This document shows, piece by piece, positions 7,053 to 7,606 of a DNA stretch of 7,606 nt. The position numbers were made by a program, and so were the translations under genes. The DNA is from an uncultured Methylococcaceae bacterium (GTDB taxonomy: Bacteria; Pseudomonadota; Gammaproteobacteria; Methylococcales; Methylomonadaceae): positions 1-7,606 of the forward strand of contig CAIMDR010000728.1 of the NCBI GenBank assembly GCA_903839795.1, in the 5' to 3' direction. Each line of letters opens with the position of its first letter. Position 1 is the first letter of the stretch. Below the pieces are notes generated by a model, which made no database searches, had not been told where the DNA came from, and worked only from the letters and a program-made list of their open reading frames with translations.

Positions 7053-7487
7053 TTGATAGACTGTACTGATATTGCAGAACTTATCCCGCATAGCGGCCGT
7101 ATGATATTACTGGACCGGATTCTTGACTATGACGAACAGTCGCTATCTGCCGAATTGATTGTCCGTGATAACGGCTTGCCGGGTAATGACAAAATCGTGC
7201 CGGCATGGGCAGGTATCGAATATATGGCGCAAGCTGTCGCCGCTTATGCGGGTATCAAATCAAAGCAATTAGGAGAACCGATAAAACCGGGCTTTTTACT
7301 TGGTACGAGGCGTTATACCAGCAATGTGAGTAGCTTTAATGTGGGTTCTGCATTGATAATACAGGTAAGAAATATTATTCAAGACGAAAAACTGGGGGTT
7401 TTTGATTGTAAAATTTATGGAACCGGCATTGAAATTAGCGCCAACCTGAATGTTTATCAACCCTCCCTAGGAGTCTGTCCGACTTAA
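7053..7487 (+). CDS. ApeP-like hotdog-fold 3-hydroxyacyl-ACP dehydratase, possibly with altered C-terminus
   Basis: A 144-residue hotdog-fold protein of the ApeP/FabZ-like group, which dehydrates 3-hydroxyacyl-ACP intermediates in fatty acid or aryl-polyene-type synthesis. Seen: LIPHSGRMILLDRI (His13, the likely catalytic histidine), the hot-dog helix PAWAGIEYMAQAVAAYAG with Glu56 and Gln60, GFLLGTRRYTS, and the terminal strand LNVYQP. It starts at TTG 7053 behind a good ribosome binding site, 57 bases after the PLD-helicase stop. It has no functional link to the defence genes and probably marks the resumption of ordinary chromosome. Relatives tend to continue after NVYQP with acidic residues. 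Here the last seven are SLGVCPT, and a possible insertion-sequence end begins within this stretch. The true C-terminus may therefore have been replaced. No partner acyl carrier protein or ketosynthase gene is in the window. Confidence 0.8.
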   Translation: MIDCTDIAELIPHSGRMILLDRILDYDEQSLSAELIVRDNGLPGNDKIVPAWAGIEYMAQAVAAYAGIKSKQLGEPIKPGFLLGTRRYTSNVSSFNVGSALIIQVRNIIQDEKLGVFDCKIYGTGIEISANLNVYQPSLGVCPT

Positions 7488-7606
7488 GGTTTAATACTCC
7501 ATTTTCTTCATAAAAAAGCTGAAAAAATAATTATTTTGCCCTCAAACCCCCTATTTACCGTGCATTTTCGTTATACGCGCACCATTTCCAGCCTTTTGGG
7601 CAAACC
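7471..7606 (-). mobile_element. Possible terminal end of an insertion sequence, with a transposase C-terminus just beyond
   Basis: After a CTAG at 7467-7470, the sequence GAGTCTGTCCGAC (7471-7483) looks like a terminal inverted repeat of DDE-type insertion sequences. The following 119 bases carry no + strand gene. On the minus strand a frame open from the window edge (GLPKRLEMVRV, stop at 7571-7573) could be the last residues of a transposase. Nothing in the window proves the matching end. Low confidence. Confidence 0.25.
7524..7537. repeat. Perfect 14-base AT-only palindrome
   Basis: AAAATAATTATTTT is an exact inverted repeat downstream of the dehydratase. It contains no G or C, so it would be a poor terminator stem. 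It could be a weak protein-binding site or chance in AT-rich DNA. Confidence 0.3.

Noticed and set aside
7463..7500. GGAGT / ACTCC (7470-7474 and 7496-7500) as a terminator for the dehydratase
   Set aside because: A 5-pair stem with a 21-base loop and only a short, broken T-run is too weak to call.
7535..7604. Inverted repeat TTTGCCC / GGGCAAA (7535-7541 and 7598-7604)
   Set aside because: Seven bases with a 56-base loop is expected by chance. It may instead belong to the suspected insertion sequence.

Overview
The window looks like part of a defence island in a proteobacterium. A gammaproteobacterium is the best guess, possibly a methanotroph-like lineage. That rests on the style of the ApeP-like dehydratase, the addiction-module proteins and the moderate, patchy base composition, so it is inference only. 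All seven supported genes lie on the + strand. No tRNA, rRNA or CRISPR array is visible.

Layout: (1) 1-708, the 3' end of a large gene whose product resembles the C-terminus of anti-phage-associated DUF1156 DNA methyltransferases. (2) 709-900, an AT-rich spacer with a good -10 box and a chain of tiny ORFs. (3) 901-3009, a UvrD/Rep-type SF1 helicase with a possible degenerate NERD-like N-terminus, followed 2 bases later by (4) 3012-3656, a DUF2290-type protein. (5) 3754-3966, an orphan addiction-module antitoxin-like protein, and 4022-4240, a second small antitoxin-like protein. Neither is followed by a recognisable toxin. (6) 4237-4272, an 11-residue mini-ORF that overlaps its neighbours by ATGA at both ends. 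(7) 4269-6995, a fusion of a phospholipase D (PLD) nuclease-type domain with an SNF2/RapA-like helicase. (8) 7053-7487, a hotdog-fold 3-hydroxyacyl-ACP dehydratase-like gene. (9) 7488-7606, a non-coding tail that may be the end of an insertion sequence.

Reading: DUF1156 methyltransferases and PLD-helicases are known partners in a restriction-modification-like anti-phage system, together with DUF499 and DUF3780 proteins that would lie upstream of this window. Modification by the DUF1156 enzyme and destruction by the PLD-helicase is the natural model. The AT-rich helicase/DUF2290 pair and the two antitoxin-like genes sit between these two partners. This suggests a second defence module, plus toxin-antitoxin debris, nested inside the first system. 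The most interesting points are that nested arrangement, the missing toxins, and the mini-ORF that couples the second antitoxin-like gene to the PLD-helicase and may be the stump of a deleted toxin.
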